From Methylophilus sp. 42 (GTDB lineage Bacteria; Pseudomonadota; Gammaproteobacteria; Burkholderiales; Methylophilaceae), in NCBI RefSeq assembly GCF_000384155.1, contig NZ_KB913031.1, positions 372,001 to 436,000 of the forward strand: DNA of 64,000 bases, read 5' to 3'. The position numbers and the translations under genes are program-made. Position 1 is the first letter of the stretch. Every line of letters starts with the position of its first letter. Below the pieces are notes generated by a model. The model worked only from the letters and a program-made list of their open reading frames with translations. It was not told where the DNA came from and searched no databases. Below are positions 34,128 through 43,385 of this stretch, in pieces.

Positions 34128-35600
34128 TTATTGCTTGGTTGCCGTTGTTTCCGCAGTCTGCCAGCCACCGCCCAGCGAGCGATACAAATCGACTACGGCT
34201 GCCACTTGTTGCTGCTTGGTCTCAATCAGCTCCATTTTGGCATCCAGCGCATCCCGTTGCGTCAGCAACACTTCCATATAGTCAGCACGTGCAGCTTTAA
34301 ACAGCTGGTTGGCCACGTCAATGGATTGCGTCAATGCTTCCACCTGCTTGTTTTTTAGCTGGTAGTTTTTATCCAGGTTGTCGATATTGGCAATCTGGTT
34401 AGCCACTTCCATATAAGCATTGATAATCTTTTGCTCGTAGTCATAGGCCGCCTGGATCTGCACGGCATTGGCGCTCTTGTATTGCGCTTCAATGGCATTC
34501 CGGTTGATCAGCGGCGCGACCAGCTCGCCACCGAATGAGGCCATGACCGAGGCCGGAATATTAAGCAGGTATTTAGGATCAAACGCCTGGAAGCCCAAGC
34601 CTGCCCGGATAGAGAACGACGGGTAGAAATTGGCTTTGGCCACATCAATATTCAACTTGGCTGCAGAGAGTTCAAGCTCGGCCTGGCGAATATCCGGGCG
34701 GTTGGCCAATAATTCTGAAGGCACGCCGGTTTGCATCACCTTGTTCTGCATGGCCATAAAGTTTGCTGATGCACGTTTGATCGGCTGCGGCGTTCTCCCC
34801 AGCAGATAATTGATGCGGTTTTCGGTTTCGACAATGCTCTGTTTCAGCACATACTGGCGGCTCTGGTTTTTTTCTACCTCTGCCTCAAACCGCTTCACTG
34901 CCAATGAATTGGCGCGCGCATATTGTTGCAACTGCTTCACCACTTCGAGCGCGTTTTGCTGAATTTTGATGTTTGTATCCAGCGTGTCCAGTTCATTATC
35001 CAGCGCGATCAGCTCATAGTAAGCATGGGCCACTTCGGCCACCAGGTTGGTGACCAGAAAGTTTTTGCCTTCAATGGTGGCCATATACTCCATGACCGCC
35101 ACTTTGGTGGCATTGCGCAGTTTTTTCCACACGTCCAGTTCCCACGACGCCACCAGGCCAAACTGGTAGTTGCCGAGGAACCTGGGGTTGGAGCGCCCTT
35201 CCTTGATATCCAGGTTTTCTTCAACGGCGCCATTGCGGGTGTACTTGCCGACTTTCTCTTTATCGGCGCTGGCGCCGATGCCGACAAATGGCAAATATTC
35301 ACCCTTACGGGCCTGGATTTCATTCTGCGCCACGGTGATCCGTTGCGCCATGATATGAATTTCCTTGTTGTTGTTTACGGCCGTATCAATCAACGCCACC
35401 AGGTTTTGGTCATCAAAAAAGTCCTGCCATTTGACGCTGGCACTATTGCCAGCTGGGGCAGCCGTCTCCTGGTATTGCGTTGGCAGATTGGTATCAGCCT
35501 GCTTGCTGGTGATAAATGGGATGGCGCAAGATTGCAGCATCAACGACACTGCACCAGCGACCATCCAGGTTAAATGCTTATTCTTCATCGTCATCATCAT
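34128..35600 (-). CDS. RND efflux outer-membrane lipoprotein (OprM/NodT family)
   Basis: A 490-aa outer-membrane channel. The signal peptide ends in a lipobox (LMLQSC) with the acylated Cys near residue 25. Two TolC-type repeats follow, with 'GVPSELLANRPDIRQAELELSAAKLNIDVAKANFYPS' split across the second repeat. It forms the exit duct of the RND pump encoded just upstream, whose gene it overlaps by 23 bp. Several in-frame ATGs (35600, 35597, 35594, 35588) could serve as start. Confidence 0.93.
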   Translation of the reverse strand: MMMTMKNKHLTWMVAGAVSLMLQSCAIPFITSKQADTNLPTQYQETAAPAGNSASVKWQDFFDDQNLVALIDTAVNNNKEIHIMAQRITVAQNEIQARKGEYLPFVGIGASADKEKVGKYTRNGAVEENLDIKEGRSNPRFLGNYQFGLVASWELDVWKKLRNATKVAVMEYMATIEGKNFLVTNLVAEVAHAYYELIALDNELDTLDTNIKIQQNALEVVKQLQQYARANSLAVKRFEAEVEKNQSRQYVLKQSIVETENRINYLLGRTPQPIKRASANFMAMQNKVMQTGVPSELLANRPDIRQAELELSAAKLNIDVAKANFYPSFSIRAGLGFQAFDPKYLLNIPASVMASFGGELVAPLINRNAIEAQYKSANAVQIQAAYDYEQKIINAYMEVANQIANIDNLDKNYQLKNKQVEALTQSIDVANQLFKAARADYMEVLLTQRDALDAKMELIETKQQQVAAVVDLYRSLGGGWQTAETTATKQ

Positions 35601-38600
35601 CCTGATGGGAGTTGTATTTGTAGGTCTCGGTCAGTGGTTCGGTCTCTTCTTTGCGGATCAGTGATTTACGATCGGCCAGGGTACCAAAAATATAGTACAA
35701 GCCTGGAATCACAATCACACCGAAGATGGTGCCGAACAGCATGCCGCCCATGGCTGAGGTACCAATGGTGCGGTTGCCCACTGCGCCCGCACCCGTGGCG
35801 ATCACCAATGGAATCAGGCCTGCAATAAAGGCGAACGAGGTCATCAGGATAGGACGGAAGCGGGTTTTGGCCCCTTCAATCGCTGCATCGCGGATAGACA
35901 TGCCCTGGCCATGTTTCTGCACGGCAAATTCCACAATCAACACGGCGTTTTTACCCAACAGGCCAATCAGCATAATCAGGCCGACCTGCGCGTAAATGTC
36001 ATTGGCAAGCCCCAGTATCTTCAGCAGGAACAGCGAGCCAAAAATACCTGCAGGCAAGGACAGAATGACCGCGAACGGCAAAATAAAGCTTTCGTACTGC
36101 GCGGCCAACACCATGTAGACAAACACCAGCACCACGATAAAGATCATCAGCGCTTCATTGCCGCGTTTCTCTTCGTCGTAAGACAGGCCTTCCCAGGCAA
36201 TGTCGTAGCCTTTCGGCAGCGTAGTGCGTGCGACTTCTTTCACGGCATTGATAGCCGATTCAGTGGTGTAACCCGGTGCCGGTTCAGCACGGATCGCCGC
36301 TGAGTTGTACAGGTTGTAACGGGTGATCTCGTTAGGGCCCTGGCGTTTCTTCATGGTCATGAAGGCGGAGTAGGGCACCATTTCACCCTCTTCGTTTTTC
36401 ACAAAGTAATTCAGCACGTCACTGGGGTAACGGCGGAACTCAGGCCCGGCCTGGGTATACACCTTGAAGAAGTTATTAAAGCGGATAAAGCCTTGCTCGT
36501 AAGTACTACCGATCAGGATGTCCAGGTTGTTCATGGCATCTTCGATCGATACTTTCTTCTGCATCGCCAACTGGTTATCGATAATCAACTCATATTGCGG
36601 ATAGTTGGCCGCATAAAACGTGAACAGGCCAGTCAACTCTTTGCGCTTGCCCAGGTTCTGCATGAACTCCTTGTTGATCTTGTCAAACACGTAGTAGTCC
36701 GCGCTGGTGGTTTTATCCAGCAAGCGCAGTGACAGACCAGAAGCCGCACCATAACCAGGCACGGCTGGCGGTTGGAAGTACTCCACCACCGCACCGAAGT
36801 TTTTGGTTTTTTCTTCCAGTTCTTCGATGATCTGTTTTACTGACTGTTTACGCTCAGACCAGTCCTTGAGGTTGATAATACACGTACCCGCGTTGGAGCC
36901 ACGCCCCTCGGTCAAGACTTCATAACCCGCCAGTGAGGAGACGGATTCCACGCCTTCCACTTGCTTGGCCAACATTTGCAAATGACGTGCGACCTTGTTG
37001 GTGGTTTCTAGCGTTGAGCCCGGTGGTGTCTGGATAATGGCGTAAATCATGCCCTGGTCTTCACCTGGGATAAACCCGGCAGGCAGGATTTTGTCGACAT
37101 AGAAAATACCGGCCGAGAACAGCGCCAGCACGACAAAGGTCACGGTACGCAGGGTGACGACTTTTTCCAGGAAGTTGGTATAACGGCCGGTGACCTTTTC
37201 AAATACCCAGTTAAAGCCATCCAAAAACACCGAGATGGGTGTTTTGCGTTTAGGCTGGCCGTGCGTGTCTTTGAGGATCATGGCGCACAGTACTGGCGTT
37301 AATGTCAGCGCCACGATACCGGACAACACGATTGAAGAGGCCATGGTAATGGCGAACTGGCGGTAGAACACGCCGACCGGGCCTGGCATAAAGGTGATCG
37401 GGATAAATACCGAGGTCATCAATAATGTAATGGCCACAATGGCGCCGCCGATTTCACCCAGCACGCGTTGCACCGCTTTGTATGGGCCGACATGGTCAGA
37501 GGCCATTTTGGCATGCACGGCTTCCACCACCACGATGGCGTCATCCACCACCACACCAATGGCGAGCACGAGGGCGAACAGCGTGACCAGGTTAATACTG
37601 AGCCCAAACGCCTTCATGACAAAAAAGGCACCAATCAGCGAAATAGGTACCGCCAGTGTCGGGATCAGCGTCGAGCGCCAGTCGCCGAGGAAAATAAACA
37701 CCACCAGCGCTACCAGTACAAAGGCTTCTGCCAGCGTATGAATGACTTTTTCAATCGAGGCGTCGAGGAACTTGGAGACGTCGTAATTGATTTCATAATC
37801 CATGCCAGCCGGGAAGCTTTGTTTCAGCTCTTCCATCTTGGTTTTTACGTCAGCAATCACTTCGCTGGCGTTGGTGCCATAGTTTTGCTTGAGCACAATC
37901 GCGGCAGAAGGGTAGCCGTCTTTGTTGGAGTAAATATCAAAAAACTCACTGCCTAACTCAATTTTGGCAATGTCTCTGAGGTGCAGGATTTCGCCATTGG
38001 AATCGGCGCGGATAATAATGTTGCCGTACTCTTCAGGCTTGTTGTAACGGCCTTTGTAAACCAGCACATACTCTTTGGATTGGGCGTAAATACCCGAGCT
38101 CTGGCCCAAACGACCGGGGCGGCCAATCACGCTCTGGCTGCTGATCGCATCCATCACGTCTTTGGATGAGATCTTGTAAGCCCGCATGCGTTCCGGGTTG
38201 AGCCAGATACGCATCGCAAACTGGCGGCTACCCAAGTTCTGGGCCTGGGCGATACCGTGGACACGCTGAATTTCAGGAATCACGCTGACGTTGACGTAGT
38301 TAAACAGGAATTTCTCGTCGGCATTTTTATCTTTACTGTACAAGTTCACATACATCAGCATGCTCGGCTGTACGGTATTGACGATCACCCCCTCTAACTG
38401 CACCAGGGGCGGTAGTTTACTCATGACCTGGTCCAGCCTGGTTTTTACCAGCACCATGGCGGCGTTCGGGTCTACGCCGAGGTCAAAAATCACCTGTATC
38501 GTCGCTTCACCGGCACTGGTGGCGTCAGACACAATGTATTTCATGCCTGGCACCCCGTTGATGGCGCGCTCGATAGAAATCAGTGAAGACTGTACCAGCA

Positions 38601-38766
38601 CGTCCGCGCTGGAGCCTGGGAATGCCAGCGTCACAATCACGCGTGGCGGGGCAATTTCCGGAAACTGCGAAATTGGCAGAGTTTTAATCGACAGAAAGCC
38701 GAGGAAAACCATCACCAGCGATAGCACAATCGCCATCACCGGTCGTCTGAGGAAGATGTTTAACAT
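35578..38766 (-). CDS. RND multidrug efflux permease (HAE1/AcrB family)
   Basis: A 1062-aa inner-membrane proton-driven pump. It starts 'MLNIFLRRPVMAIVLSLVMV' and has the proton-relay Asp pair in 'GVVVDDAIVVVE', the 'FIPGEDQGMIYAIIQTPPGST' motif and the second-half 'LLGKNAVLIVEFA' with the Lys of the relay. It ends in an unusual acidic tail, 'SHQDDDDDEE'. The HAE1 family exports hydrophobic drugs rather than metals. It lies between the adaptor gene (18 bp) and the outer-membrane gene (overlap). No regulator gene is adjacent. Confidence 0.96.
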   Translation of the reverse strand: MLNIFLRRPVMAIVLSLVMVFLGFLSIKTLPISQFPEIAPPRVIVTLAFPGSSADVLVQSSLISIERAINGVPGMKYIVSDATSAGEATIQVIFDLGVDPNAAMVLVKTRLDQVMSKLPPLVQLEGVIVNTVQPSMLMYVNLYSKDKNADEKFLFNYVNVSVIPEIQRVHGIAQAQNLGSRQFAMRIWLNPERMRAYKISSKDVMDAISSQSVIGRPGRLGQSSGIYAQSKEYVLVYKGRYNKPEEYGNIIIRADSNGEILHLRDIAKIELGSEFFDIYSNKDGYPSAAIVLKQNYGTNASEVIADVKTKMEELKQSFPAGMDYEINYDVSKFLDASIEKVIHTLAEAFVLVALVVFIFLGDWRSTLIPTLAVPISLIGAFFVMKAFGLSINLVTLFALVLAIGVVVDDAIVVVEAVHAKMASDHVGPYKAVQRVLGEIGGAIVAITLLMTSVFIPITFMPGPVGVFYRQFAITMASSIVLSGIVALTLTPVLCAMILKDTHGQPKRKTPISVFLDGFNWVFEKVTGRYTNFLEKVVTLRTVTFVVLALFSAGIFYVDKILPAGFIPGEDQGMIYAIIQTPPGSTLETTNKVARHLQMLAKQVEGVESVSSLAGYEVLTEGRGSNAGTCIINLKDWSERKQSVKQIIEELEEKTKNFGAVVEYFQPPAVPGYGAASGLSLRLLDKTTSADYYVFDKINKEFMQNLGKRKELTGLFTFYAANYPQYELIIDNQLAMQKKVSIEDAMNNLDILIGSTYEQGFIRFNNFFKVYTQAGPEFRRYPSDVLNYFVKNEEGEMVPYSAFMTMKKRQGPNEITRYNLYNSAAIRAEPAPGYTTESAINAVKEVARTTLPKGYDIAWEGLSYDEEKRGNEALMIFIVVLVFVYMVLAAQYESFILPFAVILSLPAGIFGSLFLLKILGLANDIYAQVGLIMLIGLLGKNAVLIVEFAVQKHGQGMSIRDAAIEGAKTRFRPILMTSFAFIAGLIPLVIATGAGAVGNRTIGTSAMGGMLFGTIFGVIVIPGLYYIFGTLADRKSLIRKEETEPLTETYKYNSHQDDDDDEE

Positions 38767-38784
38767 GTTTTTTTCACCTTAAGG

Positions 38785-39867
38785 TTATTCTGCGTACAGT
38801 TCCAACTCAGGAACGACTTTTTCAGGTGCTTTGTAATCGGTATCGATTTTTTGTCCGTTTCTGACGCGGCGCAAACCTTCCAGCAACACAGTGTCTGTGT
38901 CCTTGAGGCCGGATTTCACGATAAACAAATGGGGTAGTTCGGCGGCGATTTGAATCATGCGCTGTTCGATCTTATGGTCTTTGTTGACCACATACACAAA
39001 GGTCTTATCCAGCACTTCAAAGGTCGCTTTTTGCGGGATCAGCATCGCATTCGGGTAGGGCACTTCTAGCAAAATGGTGCCGGTTTCGCCATGGCGCAAC
39101 AAACTATGCGGGTTAGGGAAATCGGCCCTGAACTCGATGTTGCCGGTTTTGTTATCAAAGTCGGCCTCCACGGTTTCAATCGCACCGGCTTGGTCAAACA
39201 AGGCGCCATTGGCCATGCGCAATTTCACCGGCACGCCTTTTTCGTTTTTCTGGTGAATCTTGAAGTCCAGGTATTCTGCTTCTGGCACGTTGAAATAAAC
39301 CCACATGCGGCTGTTGTCAGACAGCGTGGTCAGCAAGTCGCCTTCATCCAGCAAGCTGCCTTTTCGCACCAGCAGATGATCCATGATGCCGGTAAACGGC
39401 GCATTGATATTGGTAAAGTTCAGGTGGGTTTGTGCCAGCTGCACTTCGGCATTGGCTTTGTCCAATTTGGCTTTACCCAGTGCCAATTCATTTTGCGAGA
39501 CAATGTTTTTCTCGGCCAGCGCCTTGGTGTTTTCATATTCGATTTGCACGGTTTTGGCCTCAGCCTGTGCTTTCAGCAAATCGACCTGGTAGACGTTAGG
39601 CATGATTTTGAACATGGGCTGGCCCTGTTTGATGACCTGGCCTTCACCGGCATAGACGTCCTGCAAATAGCCGCGCTCCAGTGCCCGCAATTCAATATGC
39701 TGGATGGCATGAATCTGGCAGACATATTCCTTGGTGATCATGGTGTCTTTGTGCCATGGGGTAGTGACTTCGAGTTTCGGTGGCGCTTCTTCGTGCGCCT
39801 CTTCCTGATGACAAGCGCTGAGCAGGGAGCCAAGCAAGCCTAAAACGATTAAGTTCTGTTTAATCAT
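38785..39867 (-). CDS. RND efflux periplasmic adaptor (membrane fusion lipoprotein)
   Basis: A 360-aa adaptor with a lipobox (LGSLLSAC, Cys near 19), barrel-sandwich/lipoyl halves ('HIELRALERGYLQDVYAGEG', 'NAPFTGIMDHLLVRKGSLL'), a helical hairpin between them and the beta-barrel and membrane-proximal domains. It links the permease to the outer-membrane duct. It is the first gene of the three-gene operon, downstream of a small unknown membrane protein gene on the same strand. Confidence 0.94.
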   Translation of the reverse strand: MIKQNLIVLGLLGSLLSACHQEEAHEEAPPKLEVTTPWHKDTMITKEYVCQIHAIQHIELRALERGYLQDVYAGEGQVIKQGQPMFKIMPNVYQVDLLKAQAEAKTVQIEYENTKALAEKNIVSQNELALGKAKLDKANAEVQLAQTHLNFTNINAPFTGIMDHLLVRKGSLLDEGDLLTTLSDNSRMWVYFNVPEAEYLDFKIHQKNEKGVPVKLRMANGALFDQAGAIETVEADFDNKTGNIEFRADFPNPHSLLRHGETGTILLEVPYPNAMLIPQKATFEVLDKTFVYVVNKDHKIEQRMIQIAAELPHLFIVKSGLKDTDTVLLEGLRRVRNGQKIDTDYKAPEKVVPELELYAE

Positions 39868-40090
39868 AGTGTGTTCTTATCTTAAAAAATGAAGAGAAAT
39901 ACTTGCAAAAACAGGTGGTTGGCGGATGCCTGGCTGCAGGGGGCCTGTCTTGATCGTCAGACTATCCTTTCTTGCTGCAAACCACAACCGCTAGCCTAGG
40001 CTCCGTCCTGGGTGGACGCTTAAGGGAGTGCTGGTAACAACGAGGGGAAGGGGGGCGATCAGCGGCGTTGAGCAGGGGCGCAAACGCGGA

Positions 40091-40432
40091 TTACACCTGG
40101 GGATGGCTGGGTGGGGCGCGCGAGTGCAGGTGACGAACAAACACCGGGCGTGGGGTCACGCGGCGGCGAGGCAGAGCCAGCAACGCAAACAGAATCACGC
40201 AAGCAATCGTCATGCTTGCGGGTGGTGAAATTAAGGGAATGAGGGAAGAGAACGGCGTTTCACCATCACCAGAATACTCAACGACTTCGGCTACGCGTAC
40301 GCGTACGGTGTCGTCGCTGTAGCTGGAGTGGTCAGAGAATTCTGCGACTAATGCAAAGCCGAGCACAGCCAACAGCACTGTGACGACCCACAGTCTGAGC
40401 TGCAACGCGGCGGTATTCAGATGTTTATGCAT
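40091..40432 (-). CDS. Small membrane protein of unknown function upstream of the efflux operon
   Basis: A 113-aa protein with two membrane segments (about 12-31 and 74-90) joined by a short periplasmic loop rich in Ser and Asp. The tail is rich in Arg and Pro ('RRRVTPRPVFVRHLHSRAPP'). It lies about 220 bp upstream of the RND adaptor gene on the same strand and may share its promoter region. I recognise no family. The base composition and codon use match its neighbours, which favours a real gene. Confidence 0.5.
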   Translation of the reverse strand: MHKHLNTAALQLRLWVVTVLLAVLGFALVAEFSDHSSYSDDTVRVRVAEVVEYSGDGETPFSSLIPLISPPASMTIACVILFALLALPRRRVTPRPVFVRHLHSRAPPSHPQV

Positions 40433-40719
40433 AAGTCAGTTAACGGAAATAAAATGTCAATTCTGTAGTGGTATGTGCGTTATATCGCCTTAGGCGCAGT
40501 ATTTATTCAAATTAGATGGCTGATCGGTCAACATCGATAAAATCTAAAATATATTATCGTAAATGCTCTTTACATTGCTTACATTAAACGCTTTTACATA
40601 GCGAATGACAAGACGCAATCAAGCGTAGTTCGAAGAAAAGCGGTGTTTGTAAGCTGGTTGTCAGTTTTGAGTGCACCAAGTTGGTGCGTGCGTTTGCGCT
40701 GTTTTGGAGATGATCACTT
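40433..40719. other. Gene-free AT-rich segment with a palindrome
   Basis: This is an AT-rich intergenic stretch with no convincing open reading frame. It holds the perfect palindrome GCACCAA-G-TTGGTGC at 40673-40687, which could be an operator. It precedes the first structured repeat copy. The promoter of the minus-strand gene at 40432 must lie near its left end. Confidence 0.45.
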
Positions 40720-41019
40720 ACTTTTTCGCCTTTTTGGCGAGTTACTTTTCTTTGCTTGCCCAAAGCGAAGACTATTCTATGATTGATCTATTTCGCCTCT
40801 CGGCGACCATTCTTTCTTATGCTTGTCCATAAGAAAGAAGGCAAAGAACAAGACACCCCAGCTTCCGCTTGATTCCTGTGCTACTCGGTTTGTCGGGCGC
40901 CCATCGAAACTCGCCCTGACAAGCCACACAAGGCGTGGCTTGTTGCGGAACTCGGACAGCCGATGGCCGAAAACTCCCGCCAACCCTGCGTTGCTCGGCG
41001 CGGCAGATGGGGGCCCCCA
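40720..41019 (-). repeat. Structured intergenic element, copy A
   Basis: A 300-bp copy of the dispersed element. Left to right: hairpin TTCGCC/GGCGA (40724-40740), stem ending in loop CTTGCC, a second TCGCC/GGCGA hairpin, a perfect 12-bp stem TTCTTTCTTATG/CATAAGAAAGAA with loop CTTGTC (40810-40839), then a 9-bp stem ACAAGCCAC/GTGGCTTGT (40919-40943) and a GC-rich end 'CTCGGCGCGGCAGATGGGGG'. The end module is doubled relative to the other copies. It faces copy B in opposite orientation, 105 bp apart. Confidence 0.8.
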
Positions 41020-41124
41020 ACACCAGGTGAGCGCCATCGTTTAGAGGGCTTAATAAAAGAATCCGGTTTTTGAGTCGTTCAGATTTCGACAATGTCAGTT
41101 TGGTGAGATAAATCCCATTCCATC

Positions 41125-41345
41125 ACGCTGAGTAGCGGAGACAAAGTGGGAGTAGTCGGCCATCGGCTGTTCGAGTTCCGCGGTGGCTTGCGGGTTGTGC
41201 AAGCCGCTAGGGCGAGTTTCGATGGACGCCCACTTTGTTGAGCAACGCAAGGAAGCCGTAAGGCCGTGATGGCTGGGTGCCCTCTTCTTTGGTTACTTTC
41301 TGAGGGGCAAGCATCAGAAAGTAACTCGCCAACAAGGCGAAAAGA
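41125..41345 (+). repeat. Structured intergenic element, copy B
   Basis: The copy inverted relative to A. It contains GAGTAGCGGAG near the inner end, the stem GGCTTGC/GCAAGCC (41185-41205), a perfect 12-bp stem GTTACTTTCTGA/TCAGAAAGTAAC with a loop containing GCAAG (41292-41325), and TCGCC/GGCGA at the outer end. Stem sequences differ from those of A, but the pairings and the loop are kept. The rest of 41020-41124 and 41346-41397 holds no gene. Confidence 0.8.
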
Positions 41346-41397
41346 ATCTGTATTAAGCAGCTAAAAGCTATTTAATACAAATTTAGTTCCAGCATGG

Positions 41398-42138
41398 CTA
41401 AAACCCCAGATGCGGTCGCAGATAAGTTAACACGATGGGCAAACCTATCGCGCTGATCACACCATTCAGCCCCATCGCCATGCTGGCAAATACCCCGGCT
41501 TCTTCGTTGACACTAAAGGCGCGCGTAATACCCAGCCCATGTGCGCCGACGCCAATCGCTGTGCCGCGTATCCACCATTGATGTACTTTGACTGCGTTGA
41601 GGATGTAGGGCGCCAGAATCGCGCCCAGCATGCCGGTAATGACGGTAAACACGGCGGTCAGTGTCGGTGACACACTTAGCCGTTCGGCAATGCCCATGGC
41701 AATCGGTGCCGTGACGGATTTGGCATACATGCTGCCGACAATGTTATCTGATGCCCCCATCCATTTGGCGATAGCCACAGCACTGGCGATCGAGACTGTG
41801 CTGCCGACGGTCAAGGCCACCCAAATATGAAAAATCTTGCCCTGCATGCGCTTGAAGCCGTTGTAAATCGGCACTGCCAACGCGACCGTTGCCGTGCCCA
41901 GTAAAAAATGTACAAACTGGGCGCCTTCAAAATACTTTTCATACGGCATGTCCATTAACGCGATGGCCAGGCAGGTCAGAATGACCGAAATCGCCACCGG
42001 GTTGACCAGTGGATGCCGTTTGGCGCGCACATACAGCAGGTAACCTAACTGGTAAGTCGCCAATGTAATAATCAACGCAAACAGCGGGTCACCAGAAAGA
42101 TAGACCCATATTTCGGAAATCGGGATGCGCTTATTCAT
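41398..42138 (-). CDS. lrgB: LrgB family membrane protein
   Basis: A 246-aa integral membrane protein with about seven or eight segments and LrgB motifs ('LLGTATVALAVPIYNGFKRM', 'SVTAPIAMGIAERLSVSPTL', 'GTAIGVGAHGLGITRAFSVN'). LrgB works with LrgA, a holin-like protein, in control of autolysis or in pyruvate/short-chain acid transport. I start at ATG 42138, which overlaps the lrgA stop by 8 bp, as expected for this pair. An upstream in-frame start at 42225 would lie wholly inside lrgA. Confidence 0.93.
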   Translation of the reverse strand: MNKRIPISEIWVYLSGDPLFALIITLATYQLGYLLYVRAKRHPLVNPVAISVILTCLAIALMDMPYEKYFEGAQFVHFLLGTATVALAVPIYNGFKRMQGKIFHIWVALTVGSTVSIASAVAIAKWMGASDNIVGSMYAKSVTAPIAMGIAERLSVSPTLTAVFTVITGMLGAILAPYILNAVKVHQWWIRGTAIGVGAHGLGITRAFSVNEEAGVFASMAMGLNGVISAIGLPIVLTYLRPHLGF

Positions 42139-42517
42139 GGCGATGTCCTTTATGCATCGTGATGTGTTTATTGCGCTTGAGCGAAAAGTACCAGAACACT
42201 TTAAGCACCAGCGCGGTGACAGCAATCGTCAGAATCACACTAACCAGCAAGGCGGTGCTGACGGCCAGCGCATGCGTTTGTAGTTCCGGTAAAAACAGCA
42301 ATACGCCGACCGATGCCGGCACAAACAGCAAGCCCAGATGCTGGCGGAAACTGTCTGCGACCAGCGCCAGGTCGCTATCCACCTGTTTTCTTAAGCATAA
42401 AAATGCCAATAGCAACAGCAGGCCAAGCACCGGGCCTGGAATGCCGGGTAAAAAGAATTTACTCAGCAGCTCGCCCAGGCCTTGCCACAAAAAGAGTTGA
42501 ACCAAACCTGATATCAT
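42131..42517 (-). CDS. lrgA: LrgA/CidA holin-like protein
   Basis: A 128-aa protein with four membrane segments and the LrgA signature 'LPGIPGPVLGLLLLLAFL' followed by 'RQHLGLLFVPASVGVL'. The C-terminus is basic and His-rich. CidA/LrgA proteins oligomerise like holins and partner LrgB, whose gene overlaps its end. The gene is divergent from DUF2490, 78 bp away. Confidence 0.9.
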   Translation of the reverse strand: MISGLVQLFLWQGLGELLSKFFLPGIPGPVLGLLLLLAFLCLRKQVDSDLALVADSFRQHLGLLFVPASVGVLLFLPELQTHALAVSTALLVSVILTIAVTALVLKVFWYFSLKRNKHITMHKGHRHE

Positions 42518-42595
42518 GCAGTCCCCTCAGATGCCCAGGCGGGCGGACTACCGCTCATATTGATGCCTGGAATTATTGATACATAGAATGCCGCG

Positions 42596-43303
42596 ATGTT
42601 AATGTCATTTTTCCGATTCGACTATATTTTTTTGAGCCGTGTTTTTTTCATATTCGCCGTATGTGGGCTGCCGCAAGCCATGGCCGACACCGAAGAAGAT
42701 GGCCGTTACTGGTTTAGCATCTACACCCAGGGCAAATTACCGGCAGAAAATTTTTACTGGAGCATGGATACGCATCCGCGCTGGCGCAACGAAGGCCAGC
42801 ATTTTGATCAATTGATCCTGCGGCCATCGGTGTTTTATAAGTTCAATCCCAAGGCCAGCGTCTGGCTGGGCTATGACACCATTATCAGCCATCCGCCCGG
42901 CCAGTCGTCGCAGCGCGAAAACCGGCTATGGGAGCAGTTTCAGTATCAGTTTGATGCTGTCGCCAATGTGACTTTCACCAGCCGCACGCGCTTTGAGCAG
43001 CGGCGGCGTGAAGACTTCCAGGATGTTGGTCATCGCTTGCGGCAGATGGTGCGCGCAACCATGCCCTTGCCAGTGCATCCCAAATTATCGCTGGTGATGT
43101 TTGACGAGTTGTTTATTAACCTGAACCAGACTGAGTGGGGTGCGCACCGTGGCATCGATCAAAACCGCTTGTTTATCGGTGCCAATTGGAAGTTCAGTGA
43201 TTTCTCCAATCTCGAAACGGGCTATCTGCATCAGTACATCAACACGCGCAGCGTTGATCGCGAAAATCATGTGCTGATGACTACTGTGCGCTTTAACTTC
43301 TAG
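42596..43303 (+). CDS. DUF2490 family exported beta-strand protein
   Basis: A 235-aa protein with a signal peptide (about 1-30, QAMA end). The mature part has alternating amphipathic strands ('RYWFSIYTQGKL', 'VWLGYDTIISHPP', 'WEQFQYQFDAVANVTFTSRT') and ends in a C-terminal Phe (VRFNF), as outer-membrane barrels do. DUF2490 proteins are predicted small outer-membrane barrels of unknown role. ATG 42602 is another possible start. It is followed within 83 bp by metH. Confidence 0.8.
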   Translation: MLMSFFRFDYIFLSRVFFIFAVCGLPQAMADTEEDGRYWFSIYTQGKLPAENFYWSMDTHPRWRNEGQHFDQLILRPSVFYKFNPKASVWLGYDTIISHPPGQSSQRENRLWEQFQYQFDAVANVTFTSRTRFEQRRREDFQDVGHRLRQMVRATMPLPVHPKLSLVMFDELFINLNQTEWGAHRGIDQNRLFIGANWKFSDFSNLETGYLHQYINTRSVDRENHVLMTTVRFNF

Positions 43304-43385
43304 GCCTTGCGTTGCCTCGGCATCGTTTGCCGGGCTGCGTGGCGCCTTGTGATAAAATATCGCTTTTGTTTTCAAGTTGATACGC

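Noticed and set aside
40777-41092. Overlapping 86- and 91-codon minus-strand frames.
   Set aside because: They lie within repeat copy A and its inner flank, and their translations follow the repeat rather than any protein family.
41169-41190. A GTTCGAGTTCC motif like a tRNA T-loop in copies B and D.
   Set aside because: No acceptor stem, anticodon arm or D arm can be built around it.
43304-43385. A SAH or SAM riboswitch upstream of metH.
   Set aside because: The gap is too short; only a small CGGCA/TGCCG hairpin is present, without the conserved riboswitch core.
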